Positions 25,731 to 34,106 of a stretch of 64,000 bases of DNA are shown piece by piece. This DNA is from Terriglobia bacterium (lineage in GTDB: Bacteria > Acidobacteriota > Terriglobia > JAJPHL01), in NCBI GenBank assembly GCA_021325275.1, contig JAJPHL010000034.1, forward strand, positions 62,001-126,000, given 5' to 3'. Under the pieces are notes generated by a model that was not told the origin of the DNA, did not search any database, and saw only the letters and a list, made by a program, of their open reading frames with translations. A program made the position numbers and the translations under genes. The stretch's first letter is position 1. Every line of letters starts with the position of its first letter.

Positions 25731-27116
25731 CTCTTCCCAATTCTCCAAGCGATTCTTGACGAAGGCCATGAACTCGTCGGCCACCGCGCCGTCGATCAAG
25801 CGATGGTCGAAGCTCAGGGTCAGATAGACGATCGTACGGATCGCGATCGCGTCCGCTCCGTCTTGCGAAACCACGAGCGGCGCTTTGTGAATCTTGCCCA
25901 CGCCCATGATCGCCACTTGCGGCTGATTGATGATCGGTGTAGCGAATAAGCCGCCGATGTTGCCGGGATTCGTCACGGTAAACGTACCGTTCTGCAATTC
26001 GTCAGGCGAGAGCTTCTTATTGCGCGCGCGCTCGGCGAGATCCGTGATGGATCGCACGAGGCCCAGGAAGTTTTTCTCCTCGCAGTGCATCACCACCGGC
26101 ACGATCAATCCCCAATCGAGCGACACCGCGATCCCGATATTGAGGTCGCGCTTGTAAACGACGTTGGTTCCGTCGATCGACGCGTTGATCACCGGATACG
26201 CGCGCAGCGCTTCCACGGCGGCGCGGACCAGGAACGGCGTGTAAGTGAGTTTCAGTCCGTACTGGCGCTGGAATTCGTCCTTTTGCTTCTCACGAAGCCG
26301 CGCGACTCTGGTCATGTCCACTTGGAAGACGGTGGTCACGTGCGCGGACGTGTGTTTGCTCTCCACCATGCGCTTCGAGATGGTCGCGCGCATGCCCGTC
26401 ATCGGTTCGACGCGTGTGGCGCCCGAGAAAACCATCGGTGGTGCAGCAGGCGCCGGTGACGGCGCGGAAGCAGAAGCCGGTTTCGCAGCAGGAGCCGTCG
26501 CGGCAGGCGGCGCGGCGAAGGTCGGTTCCGCGGGAACCGGTTTCGGTGCGGGCGGCGCGGGCGCAGCGGGTGCTGCCGCACGAGCGGGCTTCGCGCCTTT
26601 TCCACCGCTGGCGATGAAATCGAGAAGATCTTGTTTGCTGATTCGACCACCGGCGCCGGTGCCCGGCACCAGCGCGAGATCGATATTTTTTTCCTTCGCC
26701 ATCTTGCGCACGAGCGGCGAGGAACGCAGTTCACCATCTCCTTCGGCGACCGCTTCAGGCTGCGGCTCGGGCTCGGCGGCAGCGGGCGCGGCTTTCGGAG
26801 TCTCCTTCGCGGCGGGAGCGGCCGGCGCTGCGGGAGCGGTCGCCGGGACCGCGGGAGCAGCCGCGGCGGGAACCGATCCATCGCCGTCGAGCACGGCGAC
26901 AACTGTGTTGATCTGTACGGTTTGGCCTTCGGTCACGAGCACGTTGGTGAGCTTACCGGCGGCCGGTGACGGAATTTCGGCATCTACTTTGTCTGTGGAA
27001 ATTTCAAAGAGCGGCTCGTCGCGCTGGACTTGGTCGCCCGGCTTCTTCAACCACTTGGTAACCGTTCCCTCAAAAATGCTCTCCCCCATCTGGGGCATGA
27101 TGACGTTAGTCGGCAT
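25719..27116 (-). CDS. 2-oxoacid dehydrogenase E2 (dihydrolipoamide acyltransferase)
   Basis: The 465-residue protein has an N-terminal lipoyl domain with the modified Lys in EISTDKVDAEI (about 38-48), a long Pro/Ala linker, a peripheral subunit-binding domain (SSPLVRKMAKEKNIDLALVP and GTGAGGRISKQDLLDFI), a second linker, and the acyltransferase domain ending in the catalytic FDHRLIDGAVADEF (His and Asp). It transfers acyl groups to CoA in a pyruvate, 2-oxoglutarate or branched-chain complex; which one is not decided here, as no E1 is present. lpd (E3) and lipB lie just upstream on the same strand. A GATAAT box ends six bases before the ATG, so it has its own promoter. Confidence 0.93.
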   Translation of the reverse strand: MPTNVIMPQMGESIFEGTVTKWLKKPGDQVQRDEPLFEISTDKVDAEIPSPAAGKLTNVLVTEGQTVQINTVVAVLDGDGSVPAAAAPAVPATAPAAPAAPAAKETPKAAPAAAEPEPQPEAVAEGDGELRSSPLVRKMAKEKNIDLALVPGTGAGGRISKQDLLDFIASGGKGAKPARAAAPAAPAPPAPKPVPAEPTFAAPPAATAPAAKPASASAPSPAPAAPPMVFSGATRVEPMTGMRATISKRMVESKHTSAHVTTVFQVDMTRVARLREKQKDEFQRQYGLKLTYTPFLVRAAVEALRAYPVINASIDGTNVVYKRDLNIGIAVSLDWGLIVPVVMHCEEKNFLGLVRSITDLAERARNKKLSPDELQNGTFTVTNPGNIGGLFATPIINQPQVAIMGVGKIHKAPLVVSQDGADAIAIRTIVYLTLSFDHRLIDGAVADEFMAFVKNRLENWEEPLG

Positions 27117-27122
27117 TTTCTT

Positions 27123-27128
27123 ATTATC
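27123..27128 (-). promoter_or_regulatory. -10 box of a probable leaderless transcript (E2 gene)
   Basis: GATAAT on the minus strand ends six bases (AAGAAA) before the ATG at 27116; no Shine-Dalgarno is present. Confidence 0.45.
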
Positions 27129-27211
27129 GCTTGGAACGCGGCGCGTTCACTCAGAAAGTTAGGCGTGTTACTGCGCTTTCGCGGCGATGCGGTACAACAC
27201 GCGCGCCTTCA

Positions 27212-27442
27212 TCAGTTCATCACGCGCTCTTCGCACTCCGGACAAAACAGCGTTTGGTCCGGACGGCGAATGCACAGCATGCGAATGCCGCTGTCGGCGG
27301 TTAACGGCTCGGAAAGCTCCTCATCGAGCCATCCCCATAAAAAACGCCGCTGGCAGTTCGGACACTCGGTGGGAAGTTTTTGAGCAATCCAACAACTCAA
27401 TGGACTTTCAGAATGAGGAACGTTTCGATCTTCACTGCGCAT
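27212..27442 (-). CDS. Small zinc-ribbon-like protein, unknown function
   Basis: The 76-residue protein (MRSEDRNVPHSESPLS...) has two CxxC pairs, CPNC (about residue 27) and CPEC (about residue 68), 37 residues apart, plus two extra Cys. That suggests a small zinc-ribbon or treble-clef fold. It lies 6 bases after the lipB stop and before the E2 gene, so it is probably cotranscribed with lipB. A TTG start at 27448 would add two residues. The family was not recognised. Confidence 0.55.
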   Translation of the reverse strand: MRSEDRNVPHSESPLSCWIAQKLPTECPNCQRRFLWGWLDEELSEPLTADSGIRMLCIRRPDQTLFCPECEERVMN

Positions 27443-27448
27443 TGCCAA

Positions 27449-28228
27449 TCACCCGCTTCGCCTCTCTTCAGCGTTCCGAGCCCCGGGAAGAGACCGTGCA
27501 ACGGTCTTATCTCCACTGTGAGAGAAACACGCGTGCGAGTCAAGTAGTTGCGCGGATTTTTCCTGGCTATACGTACTGGGTCTGAAGTTCTCCTGCAACG
27601 ATTTAATGACGGCGCGTTTCACATCCTGAAAAACGACGGCGCGCCCCAATTCCCTTTCCATCGACGTCACGCCGCGGTCGCGAATGCCGCATGGCACGAT
27701 GCAATCGAACCACGCCAGGTCCGGGGTCACGTTCAGTGCGAAGCCGTGACTCGTCACCCAACGGCTGAGATGCACGCCCATCGCGGCGATTTTGTTGTTG
27801 CCCACCCACACGCCTGTAAGGCAGCGGATGCGCTCACCGGCAATGCCGAACGGCGCGAGCGCCTCGATCAGCGATTGCTCGAGCGTGCGCATGTACCACG
27901 CGATGTCGCGGCATCCGCGCGCGGCGAGATCGAGGATCGGGTACCCAACGAGTTGTCCGGGACCGTGATACGTGACGTCGCCGCCGCGATTGCTGTGATA
28001 AATCTCGCAGCCCGCGGGAACCCGCAGGATGTTTTGTTCCGTCGCGTTGCGGCCGAGCGTGAAGACGTGGGGATGTTCGACAATCAGCAGAGTATCGGGA
28101 ATCGCGCCGGATTTTCGCTCGACGACAAGCTGTTCCTGCAACACGCTCGCTTCGGCGTAAGGGATCACGCCGAGGTCGCGCACCACCAGCGATTCGACGC
28201 CGGGCTCAGATGTTGAGCGTGAGTCCAT
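27449..28228 (-). CDS. lipB: Octanoyl-[acyl carrier protein]:protein octanoyltransferase
   Basis: The 259-residue protein transfers octanoate from ACP to lipoyl domains, the first step of lipoate synthesis. The family motifs are intact: RGGDVTYHGPGQLVGYPILD, the catalytic Lys in VGNNKIAAMGVHL and the acyl-thioester Cys in IVPCGIRDRGVTS. It exceeds the usual ~215-230 residues because of a 40-residue Ser/Arg-rich C-terminal tail after the conserved fold. The ATG lies inside the last 23 bases of lpd, which points to translational coupling. Lipoyl synthase (lipA) is not in the window. Confidence 0.94.
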   Translation of the reverse strand: MDSRSTSEPGVESLVVRDLGVIPYAEASVLQEQLVVERKSGAIPDTLLIVEHPHVFTLGRNATEQNILRVPAGCEIYHSNRGGDVTYHGPGQLVGYPILDLAARGCRDIAWYMRTLEQSLIEALAPFGIAGERIRCLTGVWVGNNKIAAMGVHLSRWVTSHGFALNVTPDLAWFDCIVPCGIRDRGVTSMERELGRAVVFQDVKRAVIKSLQENFRPSTYSQEKSAQLLDSHACFSHSGDKTVARSLPGARNAEERRSG

Positions 28229-29606
28229 AAACCGCGTTGGCGGCGTCGTAGGTTGCTTCGGCGAGCGTGGGATGCGCGTGGATCGCGTGCATGAATTCTT
28301 CGGCCGTCGCTTCCAGTTCCATGCCCATGACCGCTTCGGCGATCAACTCGGTGGCCATCGGACCGATGATGTGTACGCCGAGCACTTCACCGTACTTCCC
28401 GTCGGTCACCATTTTCACAAAACCTTCGTGCGCGCCCAGAATCGTGGCGCGGCTGTTGGCGGTGAATGGAAACTTCCCGACCTTCACGTCGTGGCCTTTC
28501 TCCTTGGCTTTGGCTTCGGTCAATCCCACGCTGCCGATTTCCGGATGCGTGTACGTGCATCCCGGCACGCGATCGTAGCGGATGGGCCGCGCGTTTTTCT
28601 GCGCGATGTGATGCACTGCCACGACGCCTTCCGCCGACGCCATGTGCGCGAGCTGCGGACTCCCGGCCACAACGTCGCCGATGGCGTACAATCCCGGCTC
28701 GGCGGTTTGCATGAACGCGTCGGTGTGGACGAATCCGCGCTCCACTTTCGCTTTGGTCTTGTCGAGGCCGACGTCTTCGGTGTTCGGTTTGCGTCCCACA
28801 CCCACGAGCATCGTTTCAGCTTCGATCTTTTGCGTTTTGCCGTCGACGGTGAACTCGACCGTCACGCCCTTATCGCCGACGGCCGTCTTCTCGACTTTCG
28901 CGCCGGTGTGCACGGTGATGCCTTGCTTGCGGAAATTGCGTGCGAGCTCCGCGGAAATCTCCTCGTCTTCGATGGGAACGATGCGCGGCAACATCTCGAT
29001 CACCGTGACGTCCGTGCCAAACGTCCGGAAAATGCACGCGAACTCCACGCCCACCGCGCCCGCGCCGATCACGATCAACGATTTCGGGATTTGCGGCAGC
29101 GACAGAATCTCGCGATTCGTGACCACGCGCTTGCCGTCGGGCTGCAAGCCCGGGAGCATGCGCGCTTCCGATCCAGTGGCCAGAATAATCGCGCGCGCGG
29201 TGATCTCGCGCGTGCCTTCTTTGGCGGTGACCACAACTTTTCCGCCGCCTGCGAGGCGTCCATAGCCGCGGATCGACTCGACCTTGTGTTTCTTCATCAG
29301 AAACTCGAGACCCTTGGCGTGCTTGGTGATGATCTTGTCCTTGCGCGATTGCGCCGCGGACCAATCGAGCTTCGGCTCGCCGCAGGTGATGCCGAATTCC
29401 TTCGAGTTCTGGATCAGCGACCAAACTTCGGCGTTCTGCAAGAGCGCCTTGGTCGGAATGCAGCCGACATGCAGACACGTGCCGCCGAGTTTTTCGTCTT
29501 TCTCGACGACGGCAACTTTGAGTCCCAATTCAGCGGCGCGAAACGCGGCGACATATCCGCCGGGGCCGCTGCCCACGATGATTACGTCAAAAGAAGTTGT
29601 TGGCAT
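28206..29606 (-). CDS. lpd: Dihydrolipoyl dehydrogenase (E3)
   Basis: The 466-residue flavoprotein reoxidises the dihydrolipoyl groups of E2 and reduces NAD+. The FAD motif VIIVGSGPGGYVAAFRAAELG is at the N-terminus. The redox disulfide is GGTCLHVGCIPTKALL, the NAD motif is VIGAGAVGVEFACIF, and the C-terminal active-site pair is HAHPTLAEATYDA (His-Pro and Glu). The start at 29606 matches the family; the longer frame reads back into the hydrolase-like gene. A TAAAAT box lies 10 bases before the ATG. It is followed by an overlapping lipB. Confidence 0.97.
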   Translation of the reverse strand: MPTTSFDVIIVGSGPGGYVAAFRAAELGLKVAVVEKDEKLGGTCLHVGCIPTKALLQNAEVWSLIQNSKEFGITCGEPKLDWSAAQSRKDKIITKHAKGLEFLMKKHKVESIRGYGRLAGGGKVVVTAKEGTREITARAIILATGSEARMLPGLQPDGKRVVTNREILSLPQIPKSLIVIGAGAVGVEFACIFRTFGTDVTVIEMLPRIVPIEDEEISAELARNFRKQGITVHTGAKVEKTAVGDKGVTVEFTVDGKTQKIEAETMLVGVGRKPNTEDVGLDKTKAKVERGFVHTDAFMQTAEPGLYAIGDVVAGSPQLAHMASAEGVVAVHHIAQKNARPIRYDRVPGCTYTHPEIGSVGLTEAKAKEKGHDVKVGKFPFTANSRATILGAHEGFVKMVTDGKYGEVLGVHIIGPMATELIAEAVMGMELEATAEEFMHAIHAHPTLAEATYDAANAVYGLTLNI

Positions 29607-29614
29607 GGAAGAGG

Positions 29615-30403
29615 TTATTTTACCACGCGAAGCTTGGCATCGAACGACCGCAAGGTCTCGCGGCATTCTTGCTCGTAGGCCAGGCGATCTAGCGGTTTCT
29701 GCCAGCGCACCACGACCTCGAGCGGCGAATCCTTTTCCGCACCCCACGCCGCTACGGCGTCCGCGCCCGCGCCGAATCCCAACGCGCCAATGCGCGACGC
29801 GTCGGCGTTGCCGAGCATCGCCGCGAAGCGATGCAGGAACAGCATGTCGCGAATGCGCGCCGTTCCGTCGCATGGAGCCACGGTCGCCAAATCTTCACAG
29901 TGATATGACGTGCTCAAGACAATGTATCCGTGCGACGCCAGATATTCGGCAGGCACAAAGTTCTCGGCGTATCCGCGACCGCCGTGACTGTAGATGATCA
30001 CCGGAAACGGTCCTTTGGCCGGCGGCGCGTCGAACTTGGCGTGCGTGCGCCAATCGAGTTCTTCCTTCCGCACAGCGCCTTGCATTTGCGCGTTCAGCTT
30101 CAGCGCCAATTCGTCGAATTGCGTTTGCTTGCTGCGCAGATCGAAGTAATCGGCCACTTGCATGAATTCTCCCGGCGACGGACGCGCCGGATACCACACG
30201 CCCACCGGAATCGGCCGCGGACGCTTCGTGCCATCGGGATTGGTGCCGTACGTGCGCGACGGATCGGTCTCCCAACGCAATCCAAAGCCAACCTTATAAG
30301 GACCTTCGTCGAGACCGCCCCACAGTTTGGCATTCGGCGGCTGCGGCGGAGGAGAACACGCGGCCAACACCATCAGCATCACGCCAAGAAGTCCCGTGCG
30401 CAT
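29615..30403 (-). CDS. Alpha/beta-hydrolase-like lipoprotein lacking the nucleophile serine
   Basis: The 262-residue protein has a lipoprotein signal (lipobox LAAC, Cys at about 16). The body resembles the PAF-acetylhydrolase/dienelactone hydrolase group: RPIPVGVWYPA, FPVIIYSHGGRGYAENF (oxyanion region) and LASHGYIVLSTSYH. At the nucleophile elbow, where GHSFGG is expected, the sequence is IGALGFGAGADAV, so the Ser is Gly. The C-terminus is short and no catalytic His/Asp pair was found. It may be a binding protein or a decaying pseudoenzyme. It lies 8 bases before lpd on the same strand; a TATGAT box ends eight bases before its ATG. Confidence 0.68.
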   Translation of the reverse strand: MRTGLLGVMLMVLAACSPPPQPPNAKLWGGLDEGPYKVGFGLRWETDPSRTYGTNPDGTKRPRPIPVGVWYPARPSPGEFMQVADYFDLRSKQTQFDELALKLNAQMQGAVRKEELDWRTHAKFDAPPAKGPFPVIIYSHGGRGYAENFVPAEYLASHGYIVLSTSYHCEDLATVAPCDGTARIRDMLFLHRFAAMLGNADASRIGALGFGAGADAVAAWGAEKDSPLEVVVRWQKPLDRLAYEQECRETLRSFDAKLRVVK

Positions 30404-30411
30404 TACAAAAC

Positions 30412-30417
30412 ATCATA
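30412..30417 (-). promoter_or_regulatory. -10 box of a probable leaderless transcript (hydrolase-like lipoprotein)
   Basis: TATGAT on the minus strand ends eight bases before the ATG at 30403, the same spacing as in blaI. Confidence 0.4.
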
Positions 30418-30515
30418 TCCCGTCGCCGCGAAAACGCGCCCTGTCGCGCGAAAACGCAGTATCATGGCTCCTTATCAGGTTCGGTCTATTTACATCTAGA
30501 AAAGGGGATTTCGTA

Positions 30516-32207
30516 ATGTTCACCAAACGCAATGTGCTGATCGGCGTGTCGCTCACCGTCGCGCTGGCCGTGGGAATCGCCGCGGCGCCGGCTGCCGACG
30601 ACAAACCCGACTACGCAGCGATCTACAAGATCAAGGAAGAAGGACTGAATCGCTCGCAGGTGATGGAGACGCTCAGCTACCTCACCGACGTGCACGGCCC
30701 GCGCCTCACCGGCTCGCCGCAACTGCGCGGCGCGCAGCAGTGGACCATGGATCAAATGAAAAAGTGGGGACTCGAAAACGTCGAGAAACATCCCTGGCAA
30801 TTTGGGCGCGGCTGGCAATTGAAACATTTCTCCGCGCACATGACCGCGCCGAGCTATGCGCCGCTGATCGCGTATCCGAAAGCGTGGACGCCCGGCTTTT
30901 CGAGCGCGGCTCCCGTGACCGGGCCTGCCATCCGCGTGGACATCACGAGTGAAGCCGATTTCGAAAAATATAAAGGCAAGCTGAAGGGCGCGTACGTTCT
31001 CACGGCGCCGGCGCGCGAGTTGTCCACGCATTTCACGGCGGACGGCAAGCGCTATACCGACGAGCAACTCGCCGAACTCGACACGCAGACGTTCCCGCGC
31101 GGCGGCGCGTTCCCGTTCCCGGGCGCTGCTCCAGCGGCCGGCGCACGCGGAGGCCGCGGCGGTCAAGCGGCTCAACCGGCGCGCGGTGGTTTCGGCAATC
31201 AAGGATTGCAGCGCGCCATCATGGCGTTCTACCTGCAAGAAGGAATCGCGGCGATGGTTGATCCCGGCAACCGCGGCGATATGGGCACGGTCTTCGTGCA
31301 ATCGGGCGGTCAACAAGCAAACGACGCGCCGCCGGTTCCCGCACAGATCGTCGTGGCGACCGAGCACTACAACCGCATGGTCCGCATTCTCGAGAAGGAC
31401 ATTCCTGTCTCGATGGAAGTTGATTATCAAGCGGAATTCTCGAATCCCGACGGCAACGACTTCGACATCACCGCCGAGATCCCGGGCGGCGACAAGAAGG
31501 ATGAAGTCGTGATGGTCGGCGGACACTTCGATTCTTGGCACACCGGCACCGGCGCCACCGACAACGGCGCGGGCAGCGCGGTGGCCATGGAAGTGATGCG
31601 CATTCTGAAGCAGAGCGGCCTGAAGATGCGCCGCACGGTGCGCATCGGCCTCTGGACGGGTGAAGAAGAAGGCCTGCTCGGATCGTGCCACTACGTGAAC
31701 GACGTGTTCGCCTCGCGCCCCGGCGCGTGCCAGCGCGGCGGCGGTGGTGGTGGTGGCGGCGGACGCGGCGGCGCCCAAGCGCCACCGACTCCACATCAAC
31801 CCGCCTACGACAAATTCGCGGGCTACTTTAACATCGACAACGGCACCGGCAAGATTCGCGGTGTCTACTTGCAGGGCAACGAAGAAGTGCGCCCGATCTT
31901 CCAAGCGTGGCTCGCGCCGTTCAAGGACATGGGCGCGACGCAGCTTTCGATCCGCAACACCGGCGGCACCGACCACTTGTCGTTCGACGGCGTCGGTCTG
32001 CCGGGATTCCAGTTCATCCAGGATGAAATGGATTACGATACGCGCACGCACCACTCCAACATGGATACGTGGGATCGCGTGTCGCGCAACGACATGATGC
32101 AGATTGCAGTGATCGAAGCATCATTCGTGTATCACACGGCGATGCGCGAGCAGAAACTGCCGCGCAAGCCGCTGCCCACTCCGCGTCCGGAGTCGGCGGG
32201 TAACTAA
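30516..32207 (+). CDS. M28-family zinc aminopeptidase, secreted
   Basis: The 563-residue protein has a signal peptide (residues 1-28) and a peptidase family M28 catalytic domain. The co-catalytic zinc ligands are seen in GGHFDSWHTGTGATDNGAGS (His, Asp), WTGEEEGLLGS (catalytic Glu and Glu ligand) and GGTDHLSFDGVGLPGF, with a final His in HHSNMDTWDRV. A PA-like insert lies before the catalytic core. Two low-complexity inserts are unusual: GAAPAAGARGGRGGQAAQ in the PA region, and a run of nine Gly plus RGG between the second and third zinc segments. It is likely periplasmic or extracellular, feeding amino acids. A clear Shine-Dalgarno (AAAGGGG) fixes the start. Confidence 0.9.
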   Translation: MFTKRNVLIGVSLTVALAVGIAAAPAADDKPDYAAIYKIKEEGLNRSQVMETLSYLTDVHGPRLTGSPQLRGAQQWTMDQMKKWGLENVEKHPWQFGRGWQLKHFSAHMTAPSYAPLIAYPKAWTPGFSSAAPVTGPAIRVDITSEADFEKYKGKLKGAYVLTAPARELSTHFTADGKRYTDEQLAELDTQTFPRGGAFPFPGAAPAAGARGGRGGQAAQPARGGFGNQGLQRAIMAFYLQEGIAAMVDPGNRGDMGTVFVQSGGQQANDAPPVPAQIVVATEHYNRMVRILEKDIPVSMEVDYQAEFSNPDGNDFDITAEIPGGDKKDEVVMVGGHFDSWHTGTGATDNGAGSAVAMEVMRILKQSGLKMRRTVRIGLWTGEEEGLLGSCHYVNDVFASRPGACQRGGGGGGGGGRGGAQAPPTPHQPAYDKFAGYFNIDNGTGKIRGVYLQGNEEVRPIFQAWLAPFKDMGATQLSIRNTGGTDHLSFDGVGLPGFQFIQDEMDYDTRTHHSNMDTWDRVSRNDMMQIAVIEASFVYHTAMREQKLPRKPLPTPRPESAGN

Positions 32208-32259
32208 AAGCACGTTCGTGGCGCGGGTTCGCTCCGGCGGACCCGCGCTTTTTCTTTCC

Positions 32260-32883
32260 ATGGACCGCATTCTCTATCTGCACGGCTTCGCGTCGTCGCC
32301 GCAATCGTCGAAGGCGCGCTTTTTCGGCGAGAAACTCGCGGCCAACGGCGTCACGCTCGAAAAACCCGATCTTACGGAAGGCGACTTCGAGCACTCGACG
32401 CTTTCACAACAACTCGCATATCTGGAACAAACCGTCGGCGACGCGCCATGCGTGTTGATGGGATCGAGCATGGGCGGATACCTTGCGGCCCTGTACGCGG
32501 CACGCCACGCGCGCAGCGTGCGCAAAGTGGTTTTGATGGCCCCGGCGTTTGGATTGTCGGTACGCTGGACGCGATCGCTGGGATTTGAAGCGATGGGCGA
32601 ATGGCAGCGACACGGCTATCGCGAGGTATTTCACTACGGCGAAAATCGCCCGGCACGGATTTCTTACAACTTGATCGAAGACGGATTGCAGTACGAGGAA
32701 TTCCCCGACGTGCGTTGTCCCGCATTGGTACTTCACGGGCGCCGCGACGAGTCTGTGGACTATCACTTGAGCGAGCGCTTTGCCGAAGGTCGCGCGAACG
32801 TCGAGTTGATCCTTTACGACTCCGACCACCAACTGCTGGATATGCTGGAACCAATGTGGTCGGCTGTCGAAAAGTTCATCTGA
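32260..32883 (+). CDS. YqiA-like alpha/beta-hydrolase (UPF0227-type esterase)
   Basis: The 207-residue protein starts MDRILYLHGFASSPQSSKA. The nucleophile elbow is MGSSMGGYLA, the Asp is in LVLHGRRDESVD and the His in YDSDHQLLD, so the triad Ser-Asp-His is complete. Small esterases of the YqiA/UPF0227 group hydrolyse short acyl esters. The longer frame from 32218 has no support. The stop codon TGA (32881-32883) is the first three bases of the inverted-repeat island that follows. Confidence 0.82.
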   Translation: MDRILYLHGFASSPQSSKARFFGEKLAANGVTLEKPDLTEGDFEHSTLSQQLAYLEQTVGDAPCVLMGSSMGGYLAALYAARHARSVRKVVLMAPAFGLSVRWTRSLGFEAMGEWQRHGYREVFHYGENRPARISYNLIEDGLQYEEFPDVRCPALVLHGRRDESVDYHLSERFAEGRANVELILYDSDHQLLDMLEPMWSAVEKFI

Positions 32884-33028
32884 ACCACAAAGACACAAAG
32901 GACACAAAGAAGAGAAAGACAAAGAAAACGTCCAACACGATGGCAGGATAACGAACATACCGACCACTGGGACCGGTCATACTGTATGTCCTGCTTTTCT
33001 TTGTGTTCTTTGTGTCTTTGTGGTTCAA
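32881..33028. repeat. Inverted-repeat island, copy 3 (ACACAAAGA-period element)
   Basis: The left arm (32881-32928) is TGAACCACAAAGACACAAAG plus GACACAAAGAAGAG and CAAAGAAAAC. The right arm (32994-33026) is CTTTTCTTTGTGTTCTTTGT continuing GTCTTTGTGGTTCA. Outer arms are exact reverse complements for about 20 bases. The centre (32929-32993) is unrelated to the other two copies. The element lies between two convergent genes and supplies the stop codon of the esterase gene. Confidence 0.88.
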
Positions 33029-33031
33029 AAC

Positions 33032-34102
33032 TCACGCCCAAATGTCACCGACCGTGAACCCGGACGGAAACGGATCCTCCGGATCGAGCACGTACTCCGC
33101 GAACCCCGTGATCCATCCTTGACCCGAGAGCTCCGGCACCACGGCCGGGTATTTTCCGACGCGCGTTTCTTCGATCAACCGTCCGGTGAACACCGTGCCC
33201 AAGATTCCTTCATGTACGAAATCCTGATGCAACGGCAAGCGCCCGCGCGCGTGCAGCGTGGCCATCTTCGCGCAAGTTCCCGTACCGCACGGCGAGCGGT
33301 CGAGCGCGCCGGTCCATGTCGCCGGGCGATCCCAATCGAACGCTCCGGTCGACACGACCACGGCATTTTTGCGATGAACGCCGGGGCGCGATGCCTCGCC
33401 TGAAATCTGCGCGATCGTCACACCTGAAATTCCCGGATTCTCGGGATGCTCGACGGCGATTTGCTCGCGCGTCGCCGCCTTAATCATCTCGGCGAGGCGC
33501 GCAATGTCGGCGGCTTCGTCGGGCGTTAAGCGAAGCCCCAGCGCCGCCGCGTCGGCGATCACGTAGAACATGCCGCCGTACGCCACGTCGACGGTGACGG
33601 CGCCAAGTGTCCGCACTTCTACACGCGCGTCCAAATGGGTCGCAAACGCGGGGACGTTGCGAAACGCCACGCGCGTCACTTTTCCGCCGCGAACGTGCGC
33701 CTCCACGGCAACGAGTCCCGCGGGCGTATCGAGTTTCAATCGCGTTACCGGCTCGACGGCCTTCACAATTCCGGTTTCTAGCAGCACCGTGACCACGCAG
33801 ATTGTGTTCGTGCCCGACATCGGCGGATATTCCACTTGCTCCATGATCACGAAACCGGCGTCGGCCTCGGGATGCGTGGGTGGCAGCAGCACGTTGCAAT
33901 TCGCCGCGGGATATCCGCGCGGTTCGCGCAACATGCGCAGGCGGATGTGGTCGAGATGGCGTTCGAGATAGTTTTTCTTCTCGAACATGGTGTTGCCCGG
34001 AACGTCGGGCACGCCCGAGACGATGACGCGTCCCGGTTCGCCGCACGCATGCGCGTCGACGGCCTGGAGGACGTTGCGGGAAAGTCTGGAAGGAATCGTC
34101 AC
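33032..34102 (-). CDS. Proline-racemase-superfamily enzyme (hydroxyproline epimerase / dehydratase-like)
   Basis: The 356-residue protein starts (GTG at 34102) VTIPSRLSRNVLQAVDAHAC. The family landmarks are DAHACGEPGRVI, GNTMFEKKNYLERHLD and DRSPCGTGTCAKMATLHARG, where the Cys of SPCGTGT is the second active-site thiol. At the first site PMCG is replaced by PPMSGTNTIC, so the thiol is Ser. Members with Cys/Cys are racemases or 4-hydroxyproline epimerases; those with other pairs include dehydratases of 3-hydroxyproline. The reaction here is therefore not fixed. The preceding gene (34107-35570) ends 4 bases upstream. Confidence 0.82.
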   Translation of the reverse strand: MTIPSRLSRNVLQAVDAHACGEPGRVIVSGVPDVPGNTMFEKKNYLERHLDHIRLRMLREPRGYPAANCNVLLPPTHPEADAGFVIMEQVEYPPMSGTNTICVVTVLLETGIVKAVEPVTRLKLDTPAGLVAVEAHVRGGKVTRVAFRNVPAFATHLDARVEVRTLGAVTVDVAYGGMFYVIADAAALGLRLTPDEAADIARLAEMIKAATREQIAVEHPENPGISGVTIAQISGEASRPGVHRKNAVVVSTGAFDWDRPATWTGALDRSPCGTGTCAKMATLHARGRLPLHQDFVHEGILGTVFTGRLIEETRVGKYPAVVPELSGQGWITGFAEYVLDPEDPFPSGFTVGDIWA

Positions 34103-34106
34103 GCAG

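Noticed and set aside
28272-29678. Plus-strand frame (468 codons) opposite lpd
   Set aside because: Shadow of lpd; lpd carries all catalytic motifs on the minus strand.
30486-32054. Minus-strand frame (522 codons) opposite the M28 peptidase
   Set aside because: Antisense shadow; the plus strand has signal peptide, zinc motifs and Shine-Dalgarno.
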